The notes beneath the pieces were generated by a model. The model was not told the origin of the DNA. It ran no database searches and saw only the letters and a list, made by a program, of their open reading frames with translations. Below, piece after piece: positions 1 through 9,134 of a stretch of 64,000 bases of DNA. The position numbers and the translations under genes are program-made. Source of the stretch: Chryseobacterium sp. MA9 (GTDB taxonomy: Bacteria > Bacteroidota > Bacteroidia > Flavobacteriales > Weeksellaceae). How positions within the stretch are numbered: the first letter of the stretch is position 1; each line of letters begins with the position of its first letter. The stretch is from positions 3,162,001-3,226,000 of the forward strand of contig NZ_CP075170.1 in assembly GCF_024399315.1 (NCBI RefSeq), given 5' to 3'.

Positions 1-137
1 ACATATAAAATATTATTTTTAATTATTCTAAATTTAATTTAATTTTGCGCAAAAGTACCTCTCCTGTTTAACCCTGAGTTATCATTTCCGAACTTTTGGT
101 TATCCTGCGAAGAACTTTTACTTTAAGTAGTTGTACC

Positions 138-1031
138 ATGGCTGTAAAAATGTGTTGTATGAGGAAACCATCAAAAAGTGAACTTTTGTTCAGATCCGAA
201 GACATCAAAATCATCATACAGGAAGATCTGTGTCCTGATCAATCCTTCAAATCTCATATGCTGGAAGGGAAGTCCAGCTTTAATCTTCTTTTTCTGCTGA
301 GTGACGGCATTAATTTGAAAGCTCACGATTGCGGAACTCAATTTTTATTTAAGAAAAATCAATATATCCTTCATTATTCCCCTACAGAAAGTATTGCTGA
401 GCTATGGACTGAAAACCAGGAAATCCTGATGTATCTTCAGATTCAGATTAATTATCAATATATTTTTAACCTCATCAATCCTGAGCTTAATCGTGAGAAT
501 GCTGAGATTCTGGAAAATATGATTCATAATAATTTCATATTCCTCCATAAAGAAACACCGCCGGACATGACGGTTGAAATGCATATGATTGTAAAAGAAA
601 TTCTAGGATACACCAAGAAAGGAATCATGCAGAAGCTATTTATAGAAGCCAAGATTATTAAGCTTCTGATTTTGATTTTTGAGCAGTTTAATGAGAAAAA
701 CATTTTGGAATCCACTCCAAAGACTCCTGAAATGATCAGGAAATTCATTGATGAAAATTACCACAGAAATATAAAAGCGGAAGAGATCGGAAAGTATATT
801 GGTATGAATCAGAATATTATCCGAAAGGAATTCAAGGCCCAGTATCATACAACGATTGCTCATTATATATCGGAACTCAGAATGCTGAAAGCGAGAAAAC
901 TGATCACCGACAAAGAGATTATGATCAAAGAAATAGCTATTGAATGTGGTTATGAGTATCTTCAGAACTTTACACGGGCTTTTAAAAAGAAATTTGGAAT
1001 GTCCCCGGAAAGCCTTAGGAATAATAAATAG
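138..1031 (+). CDS. AraC family transcriptional regulator
   Basis: DNA-binding transcriptional regulator with an AraC-type double helix-turn-helix at the C-terminus (last ~100 residues: a helix around EEIGKYIGMNQNIIRKEF, then the second HTH ending in the typical IAIECGYEYLQNFTRAFKKKFGMSPESLR-type signature). The N-terminal ~190 residues are a presumed ligand or dimerisation domain that I cannot assign. The open frame extends back to a TTG at 96, but the first ATG is 138, with alternatives at 150 and 159; no ribosome-binding site decides between them. A terminator follows directly. Target genes are unknown; the gene stands alone with a minus-strand gene downstream. Confidence 0.85.
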   Translation: MAVKMCCMRKPSKSELLFRSEDIKIIIQEDLCPDQSFKSHMLEGKSSFNLLFLLSDGINLKAHDCGTQFLFKKNQYILHYSPTESIAELWTENQEILMYLQIQINYQYIFNLINPELNRENAEILENMIHNNFIFLHKETPPDMTVEMHMIVKEILGYTKKGIMQKLFIEAKIIKLLILIFEQFNEKNILESTPKTPEMIRKFIDENYHRNIKAEEIGKYIGMNQNIIRKEFKAQYHTTIAHYISELRMLKARKLITDKEIMIKEIAIECGYEYLQNFTRAFKKKFGMSPESLRNNK

Positions 1032-1032
1032 A

Positions 1033-1060
1033 AAAACCGCCTAACTAATTAAGCGGTTTT
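1033..1060 (+). terminator. intrinsic terminator after the AraC gene
   Basis: Inverted repeat AAAACCGC / GCGGTTTT with a 12-nt loop starts two bases after the AraC stop codon and ends in a T-run. Confidence 0.75.
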
Positions 1061-1124
1061 ATATATGTTGTTTTGCTTTGATATTACTTTTTCAGAATTC
1101 AGGTGAAAAAGCAATGACAATCAA

Positions 1125-1430
1125 TTAATGATGATGTCCGTGATCGTGAAGGAAAGGTCCGTTTCCTTTAGGCTCGCTATAGATAACTTCTACACCTTCC
1201 TGCTCAGAGATAAGCTTTCTTCTGATGTCTTCAGGATCGAAAGGCTTTACTTTTCCGAAATACTCTTTCAAACCTTCAGTTAGCCACATTGGGATTACTA
1301 GTCCGAAGAACATAAAAATACACCAGAATCCTACTAAGAACATAGTAATGAAGAATATAGTCCAAAGGAACTGGTAGAACGGCCAAAATGCTGATAATAT
1401 CGTTATCATTCTCTTAAAGATTTTAGGCAA
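1125..1430 (-). CDS. small membrane protein with His-rich tail
   Basis: Unrecognised 101-aa protein. Residues ~12-50 are strongly hydrophobic and form one long or two closely spaced membrane segments rich in Phe and Trp. The rest is a charged soluble tail ending in DHGHHH, which could bind a metal; this is inference from composition only. It sits between the AraC gene and the class I fumarase, on the same strand as the fumarase and 72 bp downstream of it, so the two may be cotranscribed. The start is the first ATG, just before the hydrophobic stretch. Confidence 0.6.
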   Translation of the reverse strand: MPKIFKRMITILSAFWPFYQFLWTIFFITMFLVGFWCIFMFFGLVIPMWLTEGLKEYFGKVKPFDPEDIRRKLISEQEGVEVIYSEPKGNGPFLHDHGHHH

Positions 1431-1502
1431 AAATAAAGCTTTTTTCTTTTTTACACAAAAGATCAGTGCTCTATTTTATTATTTATTTTAATTTTAAACT
1501 AA

Positions 1503-3110
1503 TTAGTGAGCAAGATTTGCGAAGAAATCGTTGCCTTTATCATCGGAAATAATGAATGCAGGGAAGTCTTTTACTTCGATTTTTCTTACCGCTTCCATTC
1601 CTAATTCCGGGAAGTCTACTACATCTACAGACACAATATTGTCTTTAGCAAGAATAGCGGCAGGTCCTCCGATAGATCCAAGGTAAAAACCTCCGTACTT
1701 ATGACAAGCATTGGTAACATCTTTACTTCTGTTTCCTTTTGCCAGCATGATCATACTTCCTCCGTGGCTTTGGAACTCATCCACATAAACATCCATTCTT
1801 CCAGCAGTGGTAGGCCCAAAACTTCCTGAAGCCATTCCTTCCGGAGTTTTTGCAGGTCCTGCATAATAGATCGGGTGGTTTTTGAAATATTCAGGCATTG
1901 GTTTCCCGCTGTCGATAATTTCTTTGATTTTTGCGTGAGCGATATCTCTTGCTACGATTAATGTTCCATTCAATTTCAATCTTGTTTTGATCGGATATTT
2001 GGATAACTCAGCAAGAATTTCAGGCATTGGCTTATTTAGATTAATCTCAACTGCTTCTTCCAGGTGTGGAGGTGTATCAGGCAAGAATCTTTTTGGGTCT
2101 TGTTCCAATTGCTCAAGGAAGATCCCTTCTTTTGTGATTTTCCCTTTAATGTTTCTGTCTGCAGAACAAGAAACCCCCATTCCTACCGGACAAGATGCCG
2201 CGTGTCTCGGAAGTCTGATTACTCTTACGTCATGCGTAAGGTATTTTCCTCCGAACTGAGCTCCGATTGCACTTTCCTGGCAGATTTTCTGAACTTTTGC
2301 TTCCCATTCAAGGTCTCTGAATGCCTGGCCGGCTTCATTTCCTTCTGTTGGAAGATGATCATAATATTTTGCTGAAGCTTTTTTCACTGCAGCAAGGTTG
2401 GCTTCTGCTGAAGTTCCTCCAATTACCAACGCTAAGTGGTAAGGCGGACAGGCAGCTGTTCCAAGATCAGAGATTCTTTCTTTAACGAATTCTTCAAGAG
2501 ATTTTTCGTTCAATAAAGATTTCGTCTTTTGATATAAAAATGTTTTATTGGCTGAACCTCCTCCTTTTGTTAAGAATAAGAATTCATAATAATCTCCTTT
2601 TTTAGCATAGATATCAATCTGTGCGGGAAGGTTAGACCCTGAATTCTTCTCGTCAAACATTGTCAAAGGAACCACCTGAGAATATCTTAAGTTTCTTTTT
2701 TGATAAGTATTGAAAATTCCCTTGCTCAAGTATTCTCCGTCATCTACTCCTGTGTATACATTTTCTCCTTTCTTTCCCATTACGATAGCTGTTCCTGTAT
2801 CCTGACAAGAAGGAAGAGCTCCTTCCACGGCTACTGCAGCGTTTTGCAAAAGGTTGTAAGCAACGAATCTGTCATTATCTGTAGCTTCAGGATCATCAAT
2901 GATTCTTCTAAGGCTTTCCAGGTGTGAAGAACGAAGCATGAAAGAAACGTCTGCCATAGCTTCTTCAGCTAATAATTCCAGTCCTTTTGGATCAACTGTT
3001 AAAATTTCTCTGTCACCCAGCTTTTCAACCTTTACATAATCTGATGTAAGCTTCTTATACGCCGTATCATCTTTCTGAATTGGATACGGATCCTGATATC
3101 TAAAGTCCAT
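1503..3110 (-). CDS. fumarate hydratase, class I (4Fe-4S)
   Basis: Catalyses the reversible hydration of fumarate to L-malate in the TCA cycle, using a 4Fe-4S cluster. The 535-aa length matches single-chain class I fumarases. The alpha-type domain carries CQDTGTA near residue 103, then [20 protein letters not shown] and [15 protein letters not shown] with the expected cluster cysteines. The beta-type domain contains the [21 protein letters not shown] region and GGPAA near the end. A CAAAAATA (TATTTTTG on the coding strand) -7 box lies at 3127-3134. An unrelated class II fumarase lies 630 bp away on the other strand, so the genome has both oxygen-sensitive and oxygen-stable isozymes. Confidence 0.95.
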   Translation of the reverse strand: MDFRYQDPYPIQKDDTAYKKLTSDYVKVEKLGDREILTVDPKGLELLAEEAMADVSFMLRSSHLESLRRIIDDPEATDNDRFVAYNLLQNAAVAVEGALPSCQDTGTAIVMGKKGENVYTGVDDGEYLSKGIFNTYQKRNLRYSQVVPLTMFDEKNSGSNLPAQIDIYAKKGDYYEFLFLTKGGGSANKTFLYQKTKSLLNEKSLEEFVKERISDLGTAACPPYHLALVIGGTSAEANLAAVKKASAKYYDHLPTEGNEAGQAFRDLEWEAKVQKICQESAIGAQFGGKYLTHDVRVIRLPRHAASCPVGMGVSCSADRNIKGKITKEGIFLEQLEQDPKRFLPDTPPHLEEAVEINLNKPMPEILAELSKYPIKTRLKLNGTLIVARDIAHAKIKEIIDSGKPMPEYFKNHPIYYAGPAKTPEGMASGSFGPTTAGRMDVYVDEFQSHGGSMIMLAKGNRSKDVTNACHKYGGFYLGSIGGPAAILAKDNIVSVDVVDFPELGMEAVRKIEVKDFPAFIISDDKGNDFFANLAH

Positions 3111-3126
3111 TCAATTTTTGTTTGTG

Positions 3127-3134
3127 CAAAAATA
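3127..3134 (-). promoter_or_regulatory. -7 box for class I fumarase
   Basis: TATTTTTG on the minus strand, a match to the Bacteroidota TAnnTTTG -7 element, 16 nt upstream of the start codon. No convincing -33 TTTG at standard spacing was seen. Confidence 0.5.
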
Positions 3135-3280
3135 CGTCTCATTAAAAAAATATGAGTAAAATCAGTCATTTAAATTGATATTTATAATGATTATAAATTG
3201 CAGGGTTTTTCATTTATAACTAACTTTATAGAACGTTAATATTAATAATAAAATGTTTTAAAATTGTATCTCTTAATTCA

Positions 3281-3736
3281 ATGAAAAATATCTTAGTCCT
3301 GGTTTTATGTCTTATTATGAGCAATAACAGTTTTGCTCAGGAAAAGCAAGAAAGCCTATCCCAACTTTCAGGAATTTGGATCGGAAAAGCTGAAGGCCAA
3401 CCAATGAAGTTTGAGATTTTGGATAAAACACCTAATTCGTTTACATTTTCATTCATTAATTTTCAAAATGAGAGGTTTACAATTTTAAAATCTGATATAA
3501 CAACTAAAGAAAAAAATGAGTTTGTTATTTCTATTAAAGAGGCTAAATTTTCTTCACAACGCTACGAAGACTGCATCTTTTCCACAGGAACTATAACTCT
3601 ATCTGATGCATCGCATGACAACATGAAATTAAATTTAAGATCAGTTGGCCCTACATGTTTTATAAGCTATGACGTACTAGTCAATATGAATGACATTAAG
3701 GATCTCATTTTAACAAAAGAAAAATCAAATAAATAA
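3281..3736 (+). CDS. small secreted protein of unknown function
   Basis: 151-aa protein with a clear signal peptide ([20 protein letters not shown], cleavage after the AQ). The mature part is predicted beta-rich, starting with [18 protein letters not shown], which resembles lipocalin-like or calycin-like small exported proteins, but I cannot assign a family. Two cysteines (in EDCIF and GPTCF) could form a disulfide. Its stop codon lies one base before the fumC ATG, so the two genes are almost certainly cotranscribed and possibly translationally coupled. That pairing of an exported protein with a TCA enzyme has no obvious functional reason. Confidence 0.6.
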   Translation: MKNILVLVLCLIMSNNSFAQEKQESLSQLSGIWIGKAEGQPMKFEILDKTPNSFTFSFINFQNERFTILKSDITTKEKNEFVISIKEAKFSSQRYEDCIFSTGTITLSDASHDNMKLNLRSVGPTCFISYDVLVNMNDIKDLILTKEKSNK

Positions 3737-3737
3737 T

Positions 3738-5132
3738 ATGAATTACAGAATTGAAAAAGACACCATGGGAGAAGTGCAGGTACCTGCAGATAAACTTTGG
3801 GGTGCACAGACGGAACGTTCAAGAAACAATTTCAAAATAGGACCTGAAGGTTCAATGCCGCACGAAATCATTGAAGCTTTTGCTTATCTGAAGAAGGCTG
3901 CCGCTTATACAAACACTGATCTGGGAGTCCTTTCTGCAGAAAAAAGAGATATGATTGCTAAAGTATGTGATGAAATTCTGGAGGGAAAACTTAATGACCA
4001 GTTTCCATTGGTAATCTGGCAGACAGGTTCCGGAACACAGTCGAATATGAATGTGAATGAAGTAGTTTCCAACAGAGCTCATGTGAATAACGGAGGAACT
4101 TTAGGCGAAAAATCTGAAATTCATCCAAATGATGATGTGAATAAATCACAGTCTTCTAATGACACTTATCCAACTGCTATGCACATTGCTGCGTATACAA
4201 AGGTAGTGGAAGTAACTATTCCGGCCGTAGAAAAACTAAAAAATACGTTGGCTGAAAAGTCAAAAGCCTTCAAAGATGTAGTAAAAATTGGGAGAACCCA
4301 CCTGATGGATGCTACTCCACTTACTCTTGGGCAGGAATTTTCCGGATATGTGGCTCAATTGGAATTCGGGTTGAGAGCTTTAAAAAATACATTACCTCAC
4401 CTTTCTGAACTGGCTTTGGGAGGAACAGCTGTAGGCACAGGATTGAATACCCCTAACGGTTATGATGTAAAAGTAGCGGAATATATTGCTCAGTTTACCA
4501 ATCATCCTTTCATTACTGCAGAAAATAAATTTGAAGCTCTTGCTGCTCATGATGCGATTGTAGAATCTCACGGAGCTTTAAAGCAACTGGCTGTTTCTTT
4601 ATATAAAATTGCTCAGGATGTGAGATTACTTGCATCAGGTCCACGTTCCGGAATCGGGGAAATTCATATTCCTGAAAATGAACCGGGATCGTCTATTATG
4701 CCAGGGAAAGTAAACCCGACTCAGAATGAAGCTTTAACAATGGTTTGCGCTCAGGTTTTAGGAAATGATATGACAATTTCGTTTGCAGGAACTCAGGGGA
4801 ATTATGAACTGAATGTTTTCAAACCGGTAATGGCTTACAATTTCCTGCAATCTGCCCAATTGATTGCTGATGCATGTATTTCCTTCAATGATCACTGTGC
4901 TGTAGGTATTGAACCGAATCATGAGAGAATTAAAGAACTTGTAGACAAATCCTTAATGCTTGTTACGGCTTTAAATACTCATATCGGATATGAAAATGCG
5001 GCTAAAATTGCTAAAACAGCCCATAAAAACGGAACAACGTTGAAAGAAGAAGCCATCAATCTTGGTTTGCTAACTGCTGAGCAGTTTGACGAGTGGGTAA
5101 AGCCTGAAGATATGGTAGGAAGTTTAAAATAA
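3738..5132 (+). CDS. fumC: fumarate hydratase, class II
   Basis: Iron-independent, oxygen-stable fumarase of the fumarase/aspartase superfamily; interconverts fumarate and malate. The 464-aa length is standard. The superfamily signature [15 protein letters not shown] is present about residue 317, with [14 protein letters not shown] near 97 and [17 protein letters not shown] near 185. The serine and lysine of the SS-loop are retained. The gene starts one base after a small secreted-protein gene and is closed by a strong terminator. Confidence 0.97.
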   Translation: MNYRIEKDTMGEVQVPADKLWGAQTERSRNNFKIGPEGSMPHEIIEAFAYLKKAAAYTNTDLGVLSAEKRDMIAKVCDEILEGKLNDQFPLVIWQTGSGTQSNMNVNEVVSNRAHVNNGGTLGEKSEIHPNDDVNKSQSSNDTYPTAMHIAAYTKVVEVTIPAVEKLKNTLAEKSKAFKDVVKIGRTHLMDATPLTLGQEFSGYVAQLEFGLRALKNTLPHLSELALGGTAVGTGLNTPNGYDVKVAEYIAQFTNHPFITAENKFEALAAHDAIVESHGALKQLAVSLYKIAQDVRLLASGPRSGIGEIHIPENEPGSSIMPGKVNPTQNEALTMVCAQVLGNDMTISFAGTQGNYELNVFKPVMAYNFLQSAQLIADACISFNDHCAVGIEPNHERIKELVDKSLMLVTALNTHIGYENAAKIAKTAHKNGTTLKEEAINLGLLTAEQFDEWVKPEDMVGSLK

Positions 5133-5155
5133 TGATTCTATAACTGATACAATGC

Positions 5156-5186
5156 AAAAACTCCGGGAGCTTTTCCCGGAGTTTTT
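5156..5186 (+). terminator. terminator after fumC
   Basis: AAAAACTCCGGGA / TCCCGGAGTTTTT stem with a short GCTT-type loop. It works on either strand and may also serve the convergent outer-membrane protein gene. Confidence 0.85.
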
Positions 5187-5207
5187 CGCTTTGTTATCAA
5201 AATGTAT

Positions 5208-6248
5208 TTAATCTAATCCGATGGCCAAGCCAAATATCAGCGCTTTATCATTTTTGAAATAACTGTCTTTAAAGAAATTGCTGAAATCTTTTTTAACAAA
5301 CAGACTGAAACTGTTGTATGAGAATGTAATCTGTGCCCCATACACAAAAGGATTCACCTGGTAGTTTCCGCGGTCTCTTGTCTCACCGTCATTTCCTTTT
5401 ACAATATTGTTGGTAGACATTTTCACACCTCCATATACATTGGCTCCTATTTTAAATCCTGTGTAATAACTTCTGTACTGGATATCCATTCCTGCATTTT
5501 TAAGTTTGGAAAAATTATACTGCATACCAAGAGGAACAATGATATATCCTGTTCTCAGCTTACTTTTATCAAGGTTCCCGTTATACTGAGCCAAAGCCAC
5601 TCCCTGATCTGCACTTCTTGTAAAAAGCATATTGTTATCTGCTCTTACTGTTCTCCACGAGAATCCTAATCCGGAAATAACCGCCCACGGGCTTGTTCTG
5701 CTAAGCTGGTAATTCAGTTTCAGACCAAATTCCAGGTTATTCGCATATCCTATGTTTTTATCCAGTTCATTATCCGGAGAGCTATTTGTCAAAGTCATAA
5801 TTCCGTAAGAGAAATATCCTGTAAAGCTTCTGCTGGGACGGAATTTTTTCAACAGCTTTTCTTTAAGCTCTTCTTTGGAAGTAACATCTGTATTCAGAAG
5901 TGAATATCTTACTTGTTTCTGAATAACGTCATCCAGATCAAATCCAAGTTCCTCTATTCTTTTGTCCATTTTCTCAGAATAACGGTCTGCAATCTGAGCT
6001 TTTTCTCTGTCAAAATCTGCTTTATCAAGGTTTCTTGCCTGCAAAACCACCAATTCTTCTTCCATCAGTTTTTTTTCTTCCTGAATAATGGTATTGATTT
6101 TCGTGGCATATTCTTCCACTTTCTCTTTTACAATAGGGCTTACCTCTGTGTCTTTTTTAGAAGAAAGGTTAATATTCAAAGCTTTTTGTGCATGGAATGA
6201 TGCTGAAATAGAGCATAGCAACCCCATTACGATTAATTTCTTGATCAT
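5208..6248 (-). CDS. outer-membrane beta-barrel protein of an ECF operon
   Basis: 346-aa exported protein with a signal peptide (MIKKLIVMGLLCSISASFHAQ). Residues ~35-120 are charged and predicted coiled-coil or helical. From ~140 there are alternating amphipathic strands (FTGYFSYGIMTL, YANNLEFGLKLNYQL, GLGFSWRTVRA, FGLAIGLD at the C-terminus) typical of an outer-membrane beta-barrel. The function is unknown. It is the last gene of a three-gene unit with an anti-sigma-like protein and an ECF sigma factor, so it is plausibly part of a cell-envelope signalling or stress circuit. Confidence 0.7.
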   Translation of the reverse strand: MIKKLIVMGLLCSISASFHAQKALNINLSSKKDTEVSPIVKEKVEEYATKINTIIQEEKKLMEEELVVLQARNLDKADFDREKAQIADRYSEKMDKRIEELGFDLDDVIQKQVRYSLLNTDVTSKEELKEKLLKKFRPSRSFTGYFSYGIMTLTNSSPDNELDKNIGYANNLEFGLKLNYQLSRTSPWAVISGLGFSWRTVRADNNMLFTRSADQGVALAQYNGNLDKSKLRTGYIIVPLGMQYNFSKLKNAGMDIQYRSYYTGFKIGANVYGGVKMSTNNIVKGNDGETRDRGNYQVNPFVYGAQITFSYNSFSLFVKKDFSNFFKDSYFKNDKALIFGLAIGLD

Positions 6249-6278
6249 ATTATTAATTTTTATTTTTTTGCGGGTAAA

Positions 6279-6890
6279 TTATCTGGCATTCAAATCAATA
6301 GTGGTAGCCACATTACTTCCATCCTTTGTTTTTTCGATAACATCTTTATGTTCTACTGAGAAAAGAAGTGTGGAAGGATCTACATATTTTTTCTTTTTAA
6401 CCGGAGTTTTTAAAGAATCAGCCTTTGCCATCAGTTTAGGATTTGAAAACTGAGGAAGTTCCAGCTTCTTCAGAGGAAGAGTTTCTTTGGGAATAAGTTT
6501 ATTCTGCCCTATTGCCACAGGGGAAATCACTTCTTCCTTATCTTGGGAAAGCGTTTTCTTTATTTCCTTTTTATCATTATTCTCAACTGCCAGCGGAACA
6601 GTATTCTGAATCGGATCTTTTACGATTTCTTTTGTAGCACTCTTTTCTGTTTTCTTTACCATTTCCGGTTGGATCTCTGAAGGCTGATTAAGAAAAAACA
6701 GAACACTTCCCAAACTGAATAATAATAGTAAACATGCCGCTACTAAAAACCAGTTCACTTTTGATTTGGGACGAGTATTATTTCTGTTTTGAAGCTCTAT
6801 TTCAGACCACAGATCACGGGATGGAGTAATCTCTCTTTCCTCAATCTGATGTTTGATCTGATGTTCAATATTATCTGTAAACGTTTTCAT
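6279..6890 (-). CDS. putative anti-sigma factor
   Basis: 203-aa single-pass membrane protein. Layout: a short cytoplasmic helical N-terminus (~1-45, with DLWSEIELQ), one membrane segment (~47-67, WFLVAACLLLLFSLGSVLFFL), then a Lys/Glu/Pro-rich periplasmic part. This layout, plus a 20-bp overlap of its start with the end of the ECF sigma gene, is typical of anti-sigma factors in Bacteroidota. No zinc-binding HxxxCxxC anti-sigma motif is visible, so the role is inferred from topology and context only. Confidence 0.6.
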   Translation of the reverse strand: MKTFTDNIEHQIKHQIEEREITPSRDLWSEIELQNRNNTRPKSKVNWFLVAACLLLLFSLGSVLFFLNQPSEIQPEMVKKTEKSATKEIVKDPIQNTVPLAVENNDKKEIKKTLSQDKEEVISPVAIGQNKLIPKETLPLKKLELPQFSNPKLMAKADSLKTPVKKKKYVDPSTLLFSVEHKDVIEKTKDGSNVATTIDLNAR

Positions 6891-7437
6891 TTTTCACTTT
6901 TTTTTGTTGTTGAAAGTAGATCTTTCTTAATTTTTCTTTTGCTCTGAACAGCTGTGTCTTGCTGACAGCCATTGAAATCTGCAAAGTATCAGCAATTTCC
7001 TGATGAGAATATCCTTCCAATACATAGAGGTTAAAAACCATTCTGTAGGCATCAGGAAGCTGATCCAAAAGGTCCTGAGCATTAAAATCACAATCAATTT
7101 CAGGCTCATGAATATCTTCGTGAAAAGATTGATTGATCTCATCCAGATAGAAAACTGTTTTATGGCTTTTGATAAAATTCAGGCATTCGTTAACGACAAT
7201 TCTTCTCGCCCAGCTATCCAGATTCGACTCTCCTCTGAAGCTTTCTATATGCTTAAAAATTTTACAGAATGCTTTAATGAGACAATCTTCCGCCTGATAC
7301 AAATCGCTCACATAGCTTTTGCTTACACTCAGGAATCTCTTGACATTCTGTTCATAGAAAATCTTCTGTGCAGCCGGATCCTGTTTCTTCAGGAGGCTCA
7401 ACAAATCAGGTTTTTTATTTCCGAACAAAAGTTTCAT
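6871..7437 (-). CDS. RNA polymerase sigma factor, ECF subfamily
   Basis: 188-aa sigma70-family ECF factor. Region 2 is at ~20-90 (YEQNVKRFLSVSKSYVSDLYQAEDCLIKAFCKIFKHIESFRGESNLDSWARRIVVNECLN segment, key residues AEDCL and W of the SWARRI helix). Region 4 is at ~125-175 (LLDQLPDAYRMVFNLYVLEGYSHQEIADTLQIS with the HTH). It directs RNA polymerase to a dedicated regulon. It is first in a unit with a membrane anti-sigma-like protein and an outer-membrane protein; overlap with the second gene suggests translational coupling. Confidence 0.92.
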   Translation of the reverse strand: MKLLFGNKKPDLLSLLKKQDPAAQKIFYEQNVKRFLSVSKSYVSDLYQAEDCLIKAFCKIFKHIESFRGESNLDSWARRIVVNECLNFIKSHKTVFYLDEINQSFHEDIHEPEIDCDFNAQDLLDQLPDAYRMVFNLYVLEGYSHQEIADTLQISMAVSKTQLFRAKEKLRKIYFQQQKKVKNENVYR

Positions 7438-7685
7438 GCTTATACTGTTTCTACTTTAAAGACAATCAAAACAAAAAAAGGTTACAACTTGAAAAAAATA
7501 TTTTACTATTTAATACAATAAGTTGATATTTTTTGCTCAGAGTTACAAACCGTTTAGTCTTTTTTATTTCTGAAAAACAAGAAAAAAATTCAGGATAAGA
7601 AACTGAAAAACAATTTTTTAGTCAGATATATTTCATGTTTCTTTTTTTCCTATATTGGAGATATAATTAATTTAAAACTAAATCC

Positions 7686-7883
7686 ATGAAAAATCTAAAG
7701 AAATTAGACAGAGAAAATTTAAAAGCAGTATTAGGAGGAGACTTTATATGTCTTGGTAATCTTTATTTAATAGAAGCCAATGGTTATTATGCCTGTTGTA
7801 CAAAACCTAATGTAGATCCTTGTAACTCTTCTGCAATGTGTCTGACTCCTGTCGGTATGTGTGACACTGGTATTCCGGCTTAG
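7686..7883 (+). CDS. GG-leader cysteine-rich peptide precursor (bacteriocin-like)
   Basis: 65-aa peptide precursor. The leader MKNLKKLDRENLKAVLGG (residues 1-18) ends in the double glycine cut by peptidase-domain (C39) ABC exporters. The core has six cysteines (C22, C37, C38, C46, C52, C59) and shares the pattern Y-x4-NGYYACC-x2-P-x3-PC and GMCD with the next gene. This type is commonly labelled 'bacteriocin-like protein' in Chryseobacterium; the biological activity is not known. No exporter, modifying enzyme or immunity gene lies nearby, so export must use machinery elsewhere. Confidence 0.75.
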   Translation: MKNLKKLDRENLKAVLGGDFICLGNLYLIEANGYYACCTKPNVDPCNSSAMCLTPVGMCDTGIPA

Positions 7884-7908
7884 TTCTGAAACAGGTTAAA
7901 ACAGGACT

Positions 7909-8115
7909 ATGAAACATCTGAAAAAATTAAAAAGAGAAAATCTAAAAACAATTAAGGGAGGAAATACACCACTTTGCGATATGTATTTGGTACAATACAA
8001 CGGATATTATGCATGTTGCAGCGTACCTACAACCAATCCCTGTGAATTGAAAAAAAGAGAGTGTATGGTGGAAAACGGAATGTGTGATTCATACAATTCT
8101 GGAAATCCGGTATAA
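7909..8115 (+). CDS. GG-leader cysteine-rich peptide precursor, paralogue
   Basis: 68-aa tandem paralogue of the preceding gene, 25 bp downstream. Leader MKHLKKLKRENLKTIKGG ends at the GG of residues 17-18. The core keeps all six cysteines at nearly identical spacing (C23, C36, C37, C45, C52, C59) and the NGYYACC and NGMCD blocks, while the rest has diverged strongly. Conserved cysteines among variable residues fit a disulfide-stabilised or modified secreted peptide. A bidirectional terminator follows. Confidence 0.75.
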   Translation: MKHLKKLKRENLKTIKGGNTPLCDMYLVQYNGYYACCSVPTTNPCELKKRECMVENGMCDSYNSGNPV

Positions 8116-8135
8116 TTTCTGTAAAAGTAATTGAT

Positions 8136-8169
8136 AAAAGGCTGCCTTACTTATGAGACAGCCTTTTTT
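8136..8169. terminator. bidirectional terminator
   Basis: AAAAGGCTG / CAGCCTTTT stem with T-runs on both sides, between the convergent peptide gene (+) and Dyp peroxidase gene (-). Confidence 0.8.
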
Positions 8170-8175
8170 ATTGTT

Positions 8176-9114
8176 TTATCCAGAGAATTCATCAAGCATA
8201 TTTCTGGTAGGAACAAAGAAAAGCGTTCCGGTAACTGCTGTGCTGAAATCTAAAATTCTGTCATAATTTCCCGAAGGATCGCCTATAAACATATTGGTCA
8301 ACATCTTTTTTGTTGTTGTAAATGTACTTGAATAGGCAATAAAATAGGTTCCAAACTCATTAGTAGAAGGATTCCCAAAAGGCATATTATCTCTGACAAT
8401 TTTCAATTCTTCCCCATTTTCTCCTTCAATATTGGCTAAAGCAATGTGTGAGTTGGAAGGTTTTACATCATCAGACATTTCAATATCATTTTCTTTTGAT
8501 CTCCCGATAACTTTCTCCTGATCTTCTGTTGACAAACCTTTCCAGGCATCCATATTATGAAGATATTTCTGAACGAAAAGGTAGCTTCCTCCTTTATACT
8601 GAAGATCTTCATCTCCTATTTTTGCAAAATAATCACGGTCGTCTCCATGCGGATTCTCCGTTCCGTCTACAAATCCAAGAATAGAACGTGCATCCCAATA
8701 TTTAAATCCATGAATCTCCAAAATGCTTTCGGCCACCGAACTCAATAGTTTGGATATTTCCACAGCCATATCGAAAATAAGGCTTTTATTGTCTGCTCTC
8801 AGATGAAAATGAAGATCTCCGGGAGTGGAAACAGCGGTATGTTTTATTCCTTTTATTTCTTCAAAATTAACTAATTCTTTTGGCAGAGGTTTTGGAAGTT
8901 CAAGTTTTCTCCATGCTTCTGCACCAATTCCCATTACACAACTTGCTCTACTATCTGGAAAACGGTTAAACACCGAATTATTAAGATTTAACACCAGAGC
9001 GCATAGTTCCTGAAAAATATCTTTCAATTGCGGACTGTCATTAAGTTTCCAAACCATGAAAATAGTATTGCTGTTTGGATAATCAGTTACATTCTGTGAC
9101 TCTATCGAATTCAT
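8176..9114 (-). CDS. Dyp-type peroxidase (YfeX-like, cytosolic)
   Basis: 312-aa haem peroxidase of the dye-decolourising family. The hallmark GFVDGTENP (GxxDG) is at about residue 148 with the catalytic Asp, and the C-terminal half has the conserved IVRDNMPFGNPSTNEFGTYFIAYS region that holds distal Arg and proximal-side residues. There is no signal peptide, which points to the cytosolic class (YfeX-like) rather than Tat-exported EfeB. It oxidises dyes or porphyrinogens with hydrogen peroxide in known members; the native substrate here is unknown. The gene stands alone. Confidence 0.93.
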   Translation of the reverse strand: MNSIESQNVTDYPNSNTIFMVWKLNDSPQLKDIFQELCALVLNLNNSVFNRFPDSRASCVMGIGAEAWRKLELPKPLPKELVNFEEIKGIKHTAVSTPGDLHFHLRADNKSLIFDMAVEISKLLSSVAESILEIHGFKYWDARSILGFVDGTENPHGDDRDYFAKIGDEDLQYKGGSYLFVQKYLHNMDAWKGLSTEDQEKVIGRSKENDIEMSDDVKPSNSHIALANIEGENGEELKIVRDNMPFGNPSTNEFGTYFIAYSSTFTTTKKMLTNMFIGDPSGNYDRILDFSTAVTGTLFFVPTRNMLDEFSG

Positions 9115-9134
9115 ATACGTCTTCTTTTAACGTA

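Noticed and set aside
1987..2375. Plus-strand open frames within the class I fumarase gene, and similar overlapping frames elsewhere (for example 14187-14519, 20543-20899, 36551-37099)
   Set aside because: They mirror conserved coding sequence on the opposite strand; Ser/Phe-rich shadow translations with no independent evidence.
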